Positions 19,908 through 31,112 of a DNA stretch of 64,000 nucleotides are shown here, piece after piece (the first letter of the stretch is position 1; each line of letters starts with the position of its first letter). The stretch is from Dendrolimus kikuchii. Its lineage: Eukaryota; Arthropoda; Insecta; Lepidoptera; Lasiocampidae. A model generated the notes under the pieces. The model searched no databases. It was not told the origin of the DNA and worked only from the letters and a program-made list of their open reading frames with translations. The stretch covers positions 935,001 to 999,000 of the forward strand of contig CM034413.1 in NCBI GenBank assembly GCA_019925095.2, given 5' to 3'. The position numbers and the translations under genes are program-made.

Positions 19908-20218
19908 TCTTTTTTTTTTATTGCAGGAGATCAGCAGACACGCAGACGGCCCACTTGATGGAAAGCGGTTACCATCGCCTATGGACATTTGCAACACCAA
20001 GTTGCTGCAAATGCGCTGCTGCTCTCTTAAGGGAAACTGGAACCTGGTCACTAATGCCGGAACACAACTCAAGGTTGTTATGGCGACATACTTTAGACCA
20101 GGGGTGGTAGCCGTCCAGTCGGACAAATGCCCTACCACCTGGCTGTGGGTTGTTAAGTCGCCTCTTACGACAGGCCGCCCGGCCGCAGGAAATTGTATTC
20201 TTTCTCCGTTCCTGCACG
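19908..20218 (-). mobile_element. SINE-A copy, nearly full length
   Basis: T run, ttgcaggagatcagcag, through to ctttctccgttcctgcac. ggtct repeats at both edges, a possible short target duplication. Confidence 0.85.
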
Positions 20219-20639
20219 GTCTACAGTAATGAGTCAATACCGTGTCAGTTTCTACGGTATTTCCAATTGTATATTACCGTGTACATTTTATAAATGTTTA
20301 TTATCACTCATTTATTGTATTCGACTAAAAGGCATGTATCTATGGTCATAACTAAATGTAAAAAAAAATCACTGCCCGGAGAAATCCCGGATATAATATT
20401 AAAGATTCGATTATCTAATACGACTAAATGCAAAAGGTTTTACGATTGCCAGCTAGCCGTTAGTCCATTCACATATGAAAACTGGTCGTGTAGTGCAGCG
20501 AATGAATAAACATTGCCTTCATTTATTTTGTTTGTGTTGTATATGTTTGACTTTGATGAGTTCAGGTAAATTGCAAGTAAATAAGTATACTTAGTATCTG
20601 AAATATTGTTTTATAATCGCGTACGACAAAATAAGTGAT
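20219..20639. other. Interior of the TIR element, no recognised domain
   Basis: A 71-codon frame at 20294-20509 (for example KSLPGEIPDIILKIRL) is unrecognised. It may be transposase debris. Confidence 0.3.
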
Positions 20640-20640
20640 A

Positions 20641-20985
20641 CATACATACATACATACATAACTTCACGCCAGTTCCCTCGCGGGGTAGGCACGAACAACA
20701 GAGTGCCATTTAGGCTTATTCTTACACACCTCACTTGCCTCTTTGACATTCATAACTCTTGTCATGCAAGCTCGTCTGTTCTTAAGGCTCCTGACATCAC
20801 CTTCTGCTAGTACACGATCAATTTGATCATGGAAGGTGTGTCGTGGCCTTCCACGACTTCTGCATCCATCCACTTTTGCATTGTATATCTGTTTAGTCAT
20901 TCTTTCATCATGCATTCTTTCCACATGCCCGAACCACCGGAGCATTCCTTTCCTTACCTTCACCCCGACACTCTCTTTCAGACCA
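20641..20985 (-). mobile_element. LINE-T fragment
   Basis: Flanked by the 15-bp duplication acaaaataagtgata. The minus frame 20963-20664 is open from VRKGMLRWFGHVERM to PARELA, making this one of the best-preserved C-termini. Confidence 0.9.
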
Positions 20986-21160
20986 ACTCTCTACAAAATA
21001 AGTGATAATTACATAAAATGGGCAGTGATACTGATAATTATGAAACGGGTAATGAAGCGTCATCATCCAAGATTGCGTAGTTTTGTCATATATTTTACAC
21101 GGCAATTGCGCTGTAGTTTTTAAATGTAATGCACGGTAATTTGAGTCTGAAACACGGTTT

Positions 21161-21394
21161 TGCCAGGTGGTAGAGTATTTGCTCGACTGGATGGCGACCA
21201 CCCCTGGTCTAGAGTATGCCGCCATAACAACCTTGTGTTGTGTTCCGGCATTAGTGACCAGGTTCCAGTCTCCTTTAAGAGAGCAGCAGCGCATTTGTAG
21301 CAACTTTGGTGTTGCAAATGTCCATAGGCTATGGTAACCGCTTTCCATCAAGTGGGCCGTCTGCCTGTCTGCTGAACTCCTGCAATAAAAAAAA
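21161..21394 (+). mobile_element. SINE-A copy, short form
   Basis: Starts exactly at gccaggtgg and ends gcaataaa plus A run. See the finding on the shared start. Confidence 0.85.
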
Positions 21395-21448
21395 ACCGTA
21401 TTTTTATCAGGCAGCACGGTAGTTTGTATATTTGATCTGGTAACACTG

Positions 21449-21659
21449 CGTAAGTCGTTGATATAAACGACATAAGGGCCTTTTCAAAACATATGCTTGA
21501 AGGATTCGAACCGTGTGCTGCGGCGAACGTTGTAGGATTTACGCGTCGCTAAGCATAGGGGGTCCATATGCCCCTTATCTTCACGGGGTTAAGCCTTGTG
21601 TGGGAATGTTACCATATTTTAATGACATGGTTGCACGGTAAAGATGCTATGGTCTAATT
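21449..21659. other. Nothing recognised
   Basis: No recognised family. Confidence 0.4.
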
Positions 21660-21945
21660 TTAACCGACTTTCAAAAGAAGAGGTTCTAAACGCGTCTGTG
21701 TTTTGATTTTTGTATGCTCGTTACTCTATATCTCTGTCAATTGTGGACCGATTTTTAAATTCGTTTTTTTATTCGAAAGAGTATACTCCCATAGTGGTCC
21801 CATTGTCTCCAAGTCAGGATGAGGAGTAGTTCCTAGGGAAATCGAGAGAAATCCTCGAAAATTGTTAACCGATATCTCTGTCAATTGCGAACCGATTTTC
21901 ATTTTTTTCCCCTTTTTTATCAATTTGCAGTTATAAATAGTATTC
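21660..21945 (+). repeat. ACC repeat copy
   Basis: Begins taaccgactttcaaaag, then ctctgtcaattgtggaccg and attcgaaagagtatactcc. Part of it appears again at 21865-21905, a small internal duplication. Confidence 0.6.
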
Positions 21946-22069
21946 CAATTATATTTTTAAGGTTCCGTAGCCATTTTGACAAAAAATAACCCTTATGAAA
22001 TCGTCATGTCCGTGAATCTGTCTGTCCGTCCCTATGTGTGTATCAATCGTTTTCTCAGAAAGTGCTTAA

Positions 22070-22307
22070 TCTTATACTAATATATAAAGCTGAAGAGGTT
22101 TTTTGTTTGAACACGCTAATCTCAGGAACTACTGGTCTGATTTGAAAAATTCTTTCAGTGTTAGATAGCCCATTTATCTAGGAAGGCTATAGGCTATATA
22201 TCATCACGCTAAGACTAATAGGAGCGGAGCACCAATGAAGAATTTTTCAAAATCGGGGGGATTTTTTTTTACTATTCCACGCGGACGAAGTCGCGGGCAG
22301 AAGCTAG
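22070..22307 (+). mobile_element. HEL1 Helitron
   Basis: Starts TC after an A, ends with a gcggacgaagtcgcgggc hairpin and CTAG before a T: the A|T insertion and CTRR end of Helitrons. Non-autonomous, about 238 bp; resembles the short Lepidoptera Helitrons I know as LEP1-type (name not verified). Confidence 0.8.
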
Positions 22308-22531
22308 TCTCGTATATATTGATGGCATTTTACAGGACGATGTAGTCTTTATAAAAGAATAAAGATTTAGGGTTGTCGCTATACGTGCAACTAAGGGTTA
22401 ATTTTCTTTTTTTAATTTACTTGTCGTGTGAGGCACCGTTACTCAGATCTTAAAGAAACTATGTTTATAACAAAATCAAAATCGAGTTTAAACTAAAAAG
22501 CAAAGATTTAATATTTTCAACAAAAAATTTT
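22308..22531. other. Unrecognised, ends with an ACC fragment
   Basis: 22440-22530 matches ACC interior (gtttaaactaaaaagcaaag). Confidence 0.4.
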
Positions 22532-22770
22532 TTTATTTTTTTTTTATTGCAGGAAATCAGCAGACAGGCAGACGGCCCACTTGATGCAAAGCGGTTACCA
22601 TCGCCTATGGACATTTGCAACAGCAAAGTTGCTACAAATGCGCTGCTGCTCTCTTAAGGGAGACTGGAACGTGGTCACTAATGCCGGAACACAACTCAAA
22701 GTTGTTACGGCGACATACTTTAGAGCAGGGGTGGTAGCCATCCAGTCGGGCAAATGCCCTACCACCTGGC
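22532..22770 (-). mobile_element. SINE-A copy, short form
   Basis: Its head end stops at ccacctggc, the complement of the gccaggtgg start shared by other short copies. Confidence 0.85.
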
Positions 22771-22916
22771 AAATCTCGAAATCGGTACACTTTGCAATTT
22801 TGTTGTTGTTTTTTTACGTTTTATTTGGCACGGACTGTACCGACCATGTTGTGGATCTTTAAAAAAAAACTAGTCGGCTTTGTTTTTGTTAAAAATAATA
22901 CTTATCAAAATGACAT

Positions 22917-23058
22917 TTTTTTATTGCGGGAGTTCAGTAGACAGGCAGACGGCCCACTTGATGGAAAGCGGTTACCGTCGCCTATGGACATTTGCAACAC
23001 TAAAGATGCTACAAATGCGCTGCTGCTCTCTTAAGGGAGACTGGAACCTGGTCACTGA
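22917..23058 (-). mobile_element. SINE-A fragment
   Basis: Tail half only, ending at cctggtcactgac. Confidence 0.8.
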
Positions 23059-23505
23059 CATTACACAAATTCAGTTTTCTTTTAAAAATACTAATATAAA
23101 CTTCATGAACAATTCATTTTTTCAAACAAACACTTAGACCGTAAAATCAAGGTACTGGGACAAATAAACAATGTTTAAGTACTATTTAGAAAATGCGGTA
23201 AGAATAGAACTTAGCTTACAAAGAGTAATTAATTTGTTGTGTAAATGAACTCGTCCGAATGAACAATGGTGCGGTTCCCATGCCCTTGACGGCTGTCGTG
23301 TCAGGAGTCGGGGGTGCACGCTTCACTGCACACTCCTTAGCCTCCTTACACCCCACGAGAGGGGTCCGACACGACCTTTCGGGCTCTGAAACGATTTTGA
23401 AAAAAAAAAAACACTAGTTACTTCAAACTGGCAAACAGAAAGACTGCCCATATGGCCGGTTTGTATATCTTAATATTCATTCGATTGTGTCCACTTACAA
23501 ACAAG
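23059..23505. other. Unrecognised; possible A-tailed fragment at 23270-23412
   Basis: A moderately GC stretch ending in a 12-A run looks like the 3' end of an unidentified retroelement. Confidence 0.35.
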
Positions 23506-23760
23506 TTGTGGTAGCTTAATGGCTAGCGCACACGTCCAAGACTCAAAGGACACGGGTTCAAATCCTGGCCGCATCGCATGCACCACTGAGGCAGTTTTCT
23601 GACCCAATATGCATTATATTACAATTGCGACATACTAACAACGATGAAAGAAAAACATCTTGATGAAATCTGCACATCGAGATAACCGATATGTCAAACC
23701 TGCCACGCCGCCTTGGACAAGCGGTGCGGGTATACTGTCCGTTCCACTGTAGGGGAACGG
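23506..23760 (+). mobile_element. SINE-T copy, first of a tandem pair
   Basis: Head gtagcttaatggctagcgca and cgggttcaaatcctgg, body with aacaacgatgaaag and gataaccgatatgtc. A tRNA-like head implies polymerase III transcription. Confidence 0.8.
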
Positions 23761-23997
23761 ACGGAGCGTAATGGCTAGCGCACGTGTAACTAACCTCTAA
23801 GAACGCGTATTTCTGACCTGATGTGCATAATGTTACAATTACCACGTGCTAACAACGGCGAAAGAAAAACATCGTGATGAAATCTGCACATCCAAATAAC
23901 CGATGTGTCAAACCTGCCAAGCCGCCTTGGAAAAGCGTGGCGGGTATACTGTCTGTTCCCCCTATAGTGGTAGGTTCAAGCCAAGCAGTGAGAGGTT
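23761..23997 (+). mobile_element. SINE-T copy, second of a tandem pair
   Basis: Starts ggagcgtaatggctagcgca directly after the first copy; the B-box region is deleted, the body is intact to aagccaagcagtgagagg. Confidence 0.75.
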
Positions 23998-24121
23998 TAT
24001 GGGTTGTTATTATTCACTTGCCCATGGTAACATTAGTTTAATTTTGACATTATTTCTATGAAGTTTATGTCAAATTTTAACCGATGCTAAGGCAAATGAA
24101 CGGCCGGTAAATATAGGAACC

Positions 24122-24230
24122 GGCCATTAATGGAAAGTGGTTACCGTCGCCTATAGACGTTTGCAACACCAGGAACCGGTAAGAAAGCCAACGAGTTGCC
24201 AGCCTTTAGGATGGAACAAAGCGGAAGAGA
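24122..24230 (-). mobile_element. Old SINE-A-related fragment
   Basis: Same branch as 2108-2225: gtcgcctatagacgtttgc, aagccaacgagttgcc, cctttaggatgg. Confidence 0.55.
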
Positions 24231-24454
24231 TGAGATATGAAACCGAGAGATCAGACAGGAGGAATTGGATAGGAAAAATGGTTTGTGTGTGTTCAACATA
24301 CCTGTACCACGTTTGATTTGACTAATGTCTAAGATATATTAGTACGTGCAAGTCATAACATAACACTCCGTGTTATTTTGACAAAACTAAAGATTCGAGC
24401 CGAGCACTACAATTTTTCTAATAAGGACAACGGTCTAGATTCATGTTACTTCTG

Positions 24455-24722
24455 ATATAATAATAACAGCCCATAACCATTCCACTCCTGGGCTCGGATC
24501 TCCCATTTATAGGGTAACAGACAGTATAACCGTCATGCTTGTCCAAGGCGGTTTGCTGGGTTTGATACATTTGTTATCTCGACGTTTTCCTAGACCGTTA
24601 GCATGTGTTACAATAAATATGAGCATTTTGCCAGAAAACTACCTAAATGGTGCAAGCTTTCCGGTCATGATCGGAACCATTGCGTTTTGAGTTTAGGGCA
24701 CGAAAGCGCTAAATAAGTTCGT
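24455..24722 (-). mobile_element. SINE-T copy, diverged
   Basis: Body and head landmarks in reverse complement (gcttgtccaaggcggt, gtgcaagctttccggtc). A large share of CpG-like changes suggests age. Confidence 0.65.
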
Positions 24723-25372
24723 CAATAATACACATATTTAAACTATTGTACTAATTCCAAAAACTTAACAAAATACTAAATTCGTCAAACAGAGGAAATT
24801 TGTAAAACTCAGTCTGGATCTGCACGTGTCGTATGGTGTAAATGCACCTCAAACCGACATCCGTGCGCGCGTAACCGCGTGGCGGATTCACGGTTGCCTG
24901 ACCTAATTGCCGATCACATTGTTGCACCCAAGTTTACCTACTTGCTCCCATTCCAACGCAACTTGTATCCATTTCTCCACAATAGCTGAACTTGCAAGTC
25001 TGTGATACATAATAGAAGACTACTTCCATCAACTGGTAAACTGGTTGTGTTGGACGCTCGGGAGTCTGATGGATCGACCATCTGCTCAGCGGACTGGGAT
25101 AAGGCCGTAGTTGGCGACCAATAGGAGGCCTGAGGTATCGCGACGCTCGCCTCCTGCCCGTGATGTAGTGGAAAGAAATTGCATCGAAGCGTTGTGAGTG
25201 AACTGCTTACGGTGTGTGCCGTGGTGCCTCACAAAGACGTGGAAGAGCGATGAAGGTTTAGTGAGTAGTCCGGCGGATGATTACTTACAAATCCTTCTTC
25301 AGTGAAGGAGTGTGTAGAGCCGGCCTCTGGTAGCCCCACATTGCCTTCGGTGTACAACAGCCTTCCTCAAGG
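24723..25372. other. Unrecognised, GC-richer; possible LINE remains
   Basis: 25040-25370 is GC-richer with many stops in all frames; it resembles 3' parts of R1-type LINEs in texture only. No confident call. Confidence 0.3.
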
Positions 25373-25648
25373 TTCTTTTTTTATTATTAACAACTCTACG
25401 GACTCTAGTTCCGTACCCTTTTTTACGACTTAATTTCTAGATTTAATTTTTTTAATTTAACACGCTTATTAGTTATTTTATGTGTGACATTAATTTATTG
25501 ATTATTGTGTTGAGGTGTGTGTATCTTACGAAACTTATACTAATGTAGAGTGTATCTGTTACATGCTGGTGTTGTGAGGAAGTTCATGTGCAGTGTGGGC
25601 CTTATATCTATACTTATATATATTGTCCTATCTAGTGCCATGTGTGTT
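25373..25648 (-). mobile_element. 3' end of the helicase-LINE family
   Basis: T run, then the terminal stem-loop ctacggactctagttccgta at 25396-25415, then G/T-rich sequence that is C/A-rich in sense. Shared with 33999 and 62440 over most of its length (aacacgcttattagtta, gtgaggaagt.catgtgc). Confidence 0.75.
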
Positions 25649-25650
25649 CC

Positions 25651-25765
25651 CGAAGGTTCGAGAGTAGGCGCAAAGGTATTCCCCACCGTTAACAATAAAA
25701 AAGAACTGGGAAGGTATCGCCAACTTGGAGAGGCCTTCATCCAGCAGTTGACAAAAGTTGGCTGA
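25651..25765 (+). pseudogene. RTE-like LINE last codons
   Basis: Frame reads GAKVFPTVNN, KELGRYRQLGEAFIQQLTK and a stop. A LGEAF.QQ ending is usual for RTE-like polyproteins. Only about 38 codons. Confidence 0.55.
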
Positions 25766-25785
25766 CAATGACTAAATACTGCAGC

Positions 25786-26262
25786 CAGGCGGCCTGTTGT
25801 ATGAAGCGACAAAACAACCCCGGTCGGGTATTAGCCCGTCTAGATAGCTACCACCCCTGATTTAGAGTTTGTCGTCATAAAGTTATCCGTGCAGGAACGG
25901 AGAAAGAATACAATTTCTTGCGTTGGGGCGGCCTGTCGTAAGAGGCGACAAAACAACCCACAGCCAGGTGGTAAGGAAATTGCCCCACTGGGTGGCTTCC
26001 ACCCCTGGTTAAGAGTACGCCGCTATAACAACCTTGAGTTGTGTTCCGGCATTTGTGACCAGGTTCCAGTCCCCTTTAAGAGAGCAGCAGCGCATTTGTA
26101 GCCTATAGTGTTGCAAATGTCCATAGGCGATGGTAACTGCTTTCCATCAAGTGGGCCGTCTGCCTGTCTGCTGAACTTATGCAAAAAAAATGACTGAATT
26201 GTGTTCCGACATCCGTGGCCAGGTTTCAGTCCCCCCTCCTAAGCCGGCAACACGTTGGGGGC
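25786..26262 (+). mobile_element. Old SINE-A copy split by a younger SINE-A
   Basis: Left piece 25786-25882 (ccaggcggcctgttgt to gtcgtcataaagtt); right piece 26191-26262 (tgactgaattgtgttccg onward). The two are collinear parts of one copy. Confidence 0.7.
25884..26190 (+). mobile_element. SINE-A copy, full length, nested
   Basis: tatccgtgcaggaacgg to cttatgcaaaaaaaa. Inserted in the older copy of its own family. Confidence 0.85.
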
Positions 26263-26645
26263 CGTACATAAATTACGAGAGTTAAGGGAAGGCGGGGGGG
26301 TCGACGAAGTGTGATCATAGATTTATAGTAAGTTTCTTTAAGAACCATAAAGAAGCGTTCAAACTTACTCTAATGCTCCATGAATAAGACCGATAGTGGT
26401 TAAATGATTAAAAGATAGAACTAATTACGGAATTGCTGTTTTAATTTGAATTGCAAAATATGTGATATCATACTAGGGAGGGAGGAGTCTTACGAATGAG
26501 ACCAGCTGTGACAATGACGGGGGGGAGGTTAAAAATTATGAAATTCATGTGACTTAATTAGTGTATGGCCTCTTGGCAGCTTGTCTTCTGTTCTCTGTTC
26601 TGGGCCACGCTTATTCCTCATATCGATCCTAGATACAGTGTAATG
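26263..26645. other. Nothing recognised
   Basis: Includes a G run near 26293; no gene. Confidence 0.4.
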
Positions 26646-26647
26646 TT

Positions 26648-26876
26648 CAGCCAGGTGGTAGGGCATTCGTCCGACTGGATGGCTACCACCGCTGGTCTAA
26701 AGCAAGTCGCCATAACAACCTTGAGTTGTGTTCCGGCATTAGTGACCAGGTTCCAGTCTCCCTTAAGATATCAGCAGCAAATTTTTTGCCTATGGTGTTG
26801 CAAATGTTCATAGGCGATGGTAACCGCTTTCCATCAAGTGGGCTGTCTGCCTGTCTGCTGAGTTACTGCAATAAAA
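26648..26876 (+). mobile_element. SINE-A copy, short form
   Basis: Starts cagccaggtgg and ends actgcaataaaa; nearly the same start as the other short copies. Confidence 0.8.
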
Positions 26877-27773
26877 CGCTTTCGTCCTCCTAAAACACGT
26901 ACAACTAAAGTAACTGAATCTATCACACATTGTGATACAAGATTTCCCGCTTACCTCCGCTACAAAAATCTGCACTTAGCACCTTCTCACGCCATATGCT
27001 GCCAACAGTTTCTTCCCACGGGACCAGTTAATATTAATATCGGGTTCCGCTTCGCTTCGCACACGCTAAGGCATCATGTATATTCATGGTATAAGTTATC
27101 GGAGTATAATTACTCGTAGAGAGAGAGTTAATAGTAAAGAGAAGCCATGTGTAATACTTACAACAGCTCAGAAGGGTTTATGGTAATAAAAGAACAGCAA
27201 CTGGTCACATAGTTATAGTCAGAGAACGTTACGGTTTTAAAACATTTATTACACTAACTCTTCACTATTTTTTTTTATTTTTTTTCTTTTGAGGCGAGGG
27301 AAAATGCTTAACCGATTTACGCACAAACTGGGTCGTTGCTAGGGGAACGACACGCGTCGGTCGGGGGCGATAACACTGCAGCAATAGTATGCTCTTGGCA
27401 GCGCTCCGTCCGCGATCGACGTCACAGAATAGTGTGGAAGACTCCGAGCGTTGCTGCACGGGCGAGCAACCCCAATACCCACTAAAAACCCCCTCCTCCC
27501 TGACGACCCTGCGCTTTGAATGTGTTGGTAAGGCTGAGATTTAGAACATAGTTACGCCCAGCCGAACTCTTCACTATTACACTAACACTCTACAAGCATT
27601 TTTAGAACACCTCGCCATCCCTCCAACAATTTTACAGGCTAACAAACTTCGCAAATTGGCACAACCGATAGCGGATTGAAGTCATTGATAAACTATTTTA
27701 ATTAAAGGGTTATGAATGAAAAAAATAATACATTATTGTTTGGACATTCGAGATAATATTTTGTATAAAATAT
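26877..27773. other. Unrecognised; possible LINE 3' end at 27266-27520 (minus)
   Basis: A T run at 27267-27290 followed by a GC-rich block (gaggcgaggg, gtcggtcgggggcg) looks like a poly(A)-tailed element on the minus strand. No coding recognised. Confidence 0.35.
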
Positions 27774-28898
27774 TGTTAAGAGTTAGCGGGACTCGGATTA
27801 CAATGCCGTTGGGATTATTATAGAGTTTATTAGAACTATATAAACACGTATAACATACATACATACATAACTTCACGCCAGTTCCCTTGCGGGGTAGGCA
27901 CGAACAACAGAGCGCCATTTAGGCTTATTTTTACACACCTCACTTGCTTCTTTGACATTCATAGCTCTTGTCATGCACGCTCGTCTGTTCTTAAGGCTCC
28001 TGACATCACCTTCTGCTAGTACACGATCAATTTGATCATGGAAGGTGTGTCGTGGCCTTCCACGACTTCTGCATTCATCCACTTTTGCATTGTATATCTG
28101 TTTAGTCATTCTTTCCACATGCCCGAACCACCGGAGCATTCATTTCCTTACCATCACCCCGACATCACCTTCTGCTAGTACACGATCAATTTGATCATGG
28201 AAGGTGTGTCGTGGCCTTCCACGACTTCTGCATTCATCCACTTTTGCATTGTATATCTGTTTAGTCATTCTTTCCACATGCCCGAACCACCGGAGCATTC
28301 CTTTCCTTACCATCACCCCGACACTCTCTTTCAGAGCAACTCTCTTTCTTACTTCGGTATTACGAACGCGGTCCGCGAGCGTCACTCCGCAGATTTTGCG
28401 CAGTGCTCGCATATCGACCGCGTTTACTCTACTTTCATGCTCTCTCTTCCATACCCAACTCTCGCTTCCATACGTGAGCGTAGGTACCAGCACATATAAC
28501 ACAGGTACAAATATAACCGAACACAATAAATCCAAACATAACGCAGAAGGTCGTAATTCAATAAAACGCGCAAAGTCCGTCACTATTAGATTCCCGATTG
28601 TACACACGTCTCGCCTTAATCATGGTTCTCGCTCGACTGCCCCCGCTCTCCATCGGGTCCTGGTTTTATACCTCACAAATACAAATATGCCCGCCCGGCA
28701 AGCGTCTACATAATTCCCTAGAATCAGCCTGTACTCATAATCCGTAACACCTGGCTAATGACAGTAGGCTGTGTTCCACAATTTGTAAACAAAAGATGAC
28801 GATTATAAAAGGATTACGATTAGTTCAAATGCTGGCAGGTAATAAAATGTGCTTCTACAGATCTGTACGTGGTCTTTGTCGGCGCCTAGGTTGTAACA
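27774..28898 (-). mobile_element. LTR-AT solo LTR with nested LINE-T
   Basis: Begins tgttaagag and ends ttgtaaca with ATAT before and GTAT after. The LINE-T copy interrupts it at cacgtataaca. Confidence 0.75.
27856..28490 (-). mobile_element. LINE-T copy with in-frame tandem duplication
   Basis: Flanking duplication cac(g/a)tataaca. A 159-bp stretch (28002-28160) is repeated at 28161-28319, joined at a gaca microhomology; 159 is divisible by 3, so the C-terminal GRPRHTF segment occurs twice in frame, apart from one TGA at the junction of the second frame near 28140. Confidence 0.85.
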
Positions 28899-28899
28899 G

Positions 28900-28942
28900 T
28901 ATTTTAAATCTACCCGAGCGAAGCCGCAGGCAACAACTAGTT
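28900..28942 (+). mobile_element. Helitron-like 3' end
   Basis: cccgagcgaagccgcaggc then CTAG before T at about 28939: a degenerate Helitron terminus without a recognised 5' end. Confidence 0.4.
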
Positions 28943-29875
28943 TCGCTTAAAAATACTACACAACCCCTTCATACACTCATATCTTCAAATTCCGCTCGTC
29001 TCGAAAATGTTAGCAACATCCTTCCTAACAAAAAAACCAGTTAAAATAGACCACACAAGTGAGTAGCATCAGGTATTTAATATGGCTTCATAGGTATATC
29101 GAATATCCTACATATAACCACTTTATGAAGAGCTCTCAACAGGGGATAATTTCCCCCTTTGTTGAAGGTGTTTTGCGATGTAAAAGGGGGGTGGGAGGTC
29201 AAGTGGTTTGGTTATTGCTTGCGGTCGGAGTCGATTTACTTGTGTGAAGTGTAGGACTACGAGAAATATTGGTTTTATTACATATATATAAAGGCTCAGT
29301 TATTGCGCTAAGTAATTAATTTAGGAAATAAGTACTATAATATATATTTTATGTAAGGCGGTTTAGTGGCTATAAAAAAAAGAACTAGTCGTATGGTTAT
29401 TTTAGTTATAAAAGCCTTACCTTTTTTTAATTGGTAGACAACACACGCACAGATTGTATATCCCCAAGCAAAGTTACGCTTGTGATATGAGTAATACACA
29501 AGACTACAGGAGAGGAATCGAACCCGGACCTGATTAACAACCGGTTCCTATATACAAAAAAACCATATTATAACGCACCTCTTTATAAAGTTTTGCTAGA
29601 TTTAATAAATTCTTAAGAACCAGCCGGTAAAATTTAATACAAAATATACCTTTGCATTACGAATAAACTTTTGTAAAAACTCTCTATAACGAATTTTCAA
29701 AAATTTAAGCATACATATTATTAGAAAGTATATTTGACCTGTGTATAACGATGTGTGTCAACCTACAACCATTGCATAAAGTATTCTACCAATCCATTTA
29801 ACAAGATTTCATGTCTGGACAGGTTCAAACGTATTATTGTTTTAACGTAAGATAATCCAGGCGTTCATAATAAAT
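28943..29875. other. AT-rich stretch, nothing recognised
   Basis: No ORF with a domain, no recognised repeat. Confidence 0.45.
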
Positions 29876-29972
29876 TACGAACTTACCTATAATCGCCTCT
29901 TAAATTTTAAGAAATTGCTTAGCAAGTGAATAGTGCAATTATTACCTATAAACTCCTCTTAAGGGTAAATTG
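29876..29972 (+). repeat. Unclassified repeat, pair of 2838-2960
   Basis: ataatcgcctcttaaattt, gcttagcaagtgaatagtg and cataaactcctctt-like segments collinear with the other copy. Confidence 0.5.
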
Positions 29973-30175
29973 TGACTAAGTAATGCTTCAATAGCTGTCA
30001 AAAATTACCAACGTTAATGTCTAGTGTTGTTCATTGCTAAAATAACTTACAATCAGACGAATTTAACCTCTATATAACAAATATTTTCAAATCTTCAGAT
30101 TTGTTATACCAAGGTTACACTGTATTTAGCTGTTTATCGGGTTTACTGGTTATAATTAGGTATAAATCCCCTACA

Positions 30176-30322
30176 AGTGGCATTAGTGGCCAGGATCCAG
30201 TCTCCCTTTAGAGGGCAGCAGCGCATTTGTAGAACTTTTCGTGTTGCAAATGTCTATAGGCGATGGTAACCGCTTTACATCAGGTGGGCCGTCTGCCTAT
30301 CTGCTAAACTCACGCAATAAAA
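30176..30322 (+). mobile_element. SINE-A fragment
   Basis: ggcattagtggccagg to cacgcaataaaa; 5' truncated. Confidence 0.8.
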
Positions 30323-30438
30323 ATATAAAAGAAAGAAAGAACAAGTTTATTTGAAGAAATAGCGACGTATTTACATTTTTTATACATTATTATACACAGA
30401 GCATATTTTGAGAATTTGTACGCCGAATTTCAGCAAAC

Positions 30439-30509
30439 AAGGTTTGCACTTAGCATATTGCTGTGCCGGAATTATGTCCGACACAACACTGATTTTCAGT
30501 GCAAACCTT
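30439..30509. repeat. 71-bp palindromic element
   Basis: aaggtttgcact and agtgcaaacctt are exact inverses; a second inner inverted pair gtgccgga / tccgacac lies within. Possibly a tiny foldback MITE. Confidence 0.55.
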
Positions 30510-30610
30510 CATTTTTTCATTTTGGCGTAAGACCAAAACGACCCAACCGACAACCCATAATACAAGTAGTATGAATTTTCTATCAATGGAGATATAAGAA
30601 TGCATAATCA

Positions 30611-31112
30611 TGTTACAACCTAGACGCCGACAAAAACAAATTCACACCTGCTTACCTGTAAAAACACATTTTATTACCTTCGGCATTTGGACTTCTTTTG
30701 TTTACTTATTTATTGACATGCGTTTACTAATTATTTTAGATATCAGTCCAGTGTTTTATTGTACTCTTTTTTGGCCGTTGCATTCGACTCATTAGCCAGG
30801 TGATTCTAGGAAATTCAGTCCACGTAGCTGGAAGGACATATTGCATCTGTGCAGTATAAAACAATGGCCCGATGGAGGGACGAGGCAGTCGAGCGAGAAC
30901 CACGAGCGAAGCGAGACGTGTGTACTACAATCGGGAATATAATAAGTGACGGACTTTGCGCGTTTTATTAAATTACGACCTTCTGCATTACGTTTGGACT
31001 TGTCGTGTTCGGTTATATTTGTACCTGTATTATATATACGTGTTTGCATAGTTCTAATAAACTCTATAGTAATTATAACGGCATTTTAATTCGAGTCTCG
31101 CGACTCGTAACA
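30611..31112 (+). mobile_element. LTR-AT solo LTR
   Basis: TGTTACAACC to CTCGTAACA, about 502 bp. Flanks are atca and ataa, so the ATAT site is not clear here. Confidence 0.7.

Larger units (their letters stand above)
19848..21448. mobile_element. hAT-like TIR element with ACGGTA motifs and three nested insertions
   Basis: Ends cagtgttaccag and ctggtaacactg are exact inverses. At least seven acggta/taccgt motifs lie in the two subterminal regions, none in the middle. Flanks gccataagt and gcgtaagt agree only in part, so the target duplication is uncertain. Two SINE-A copies and one LINE-T copy are nested inside. No transposase recognised. Confidence 0.6.

Noticed and set aside
23558..23845. 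95-codon minus frame
   Set aside because: Lies across two SINE-T copies in antisense.
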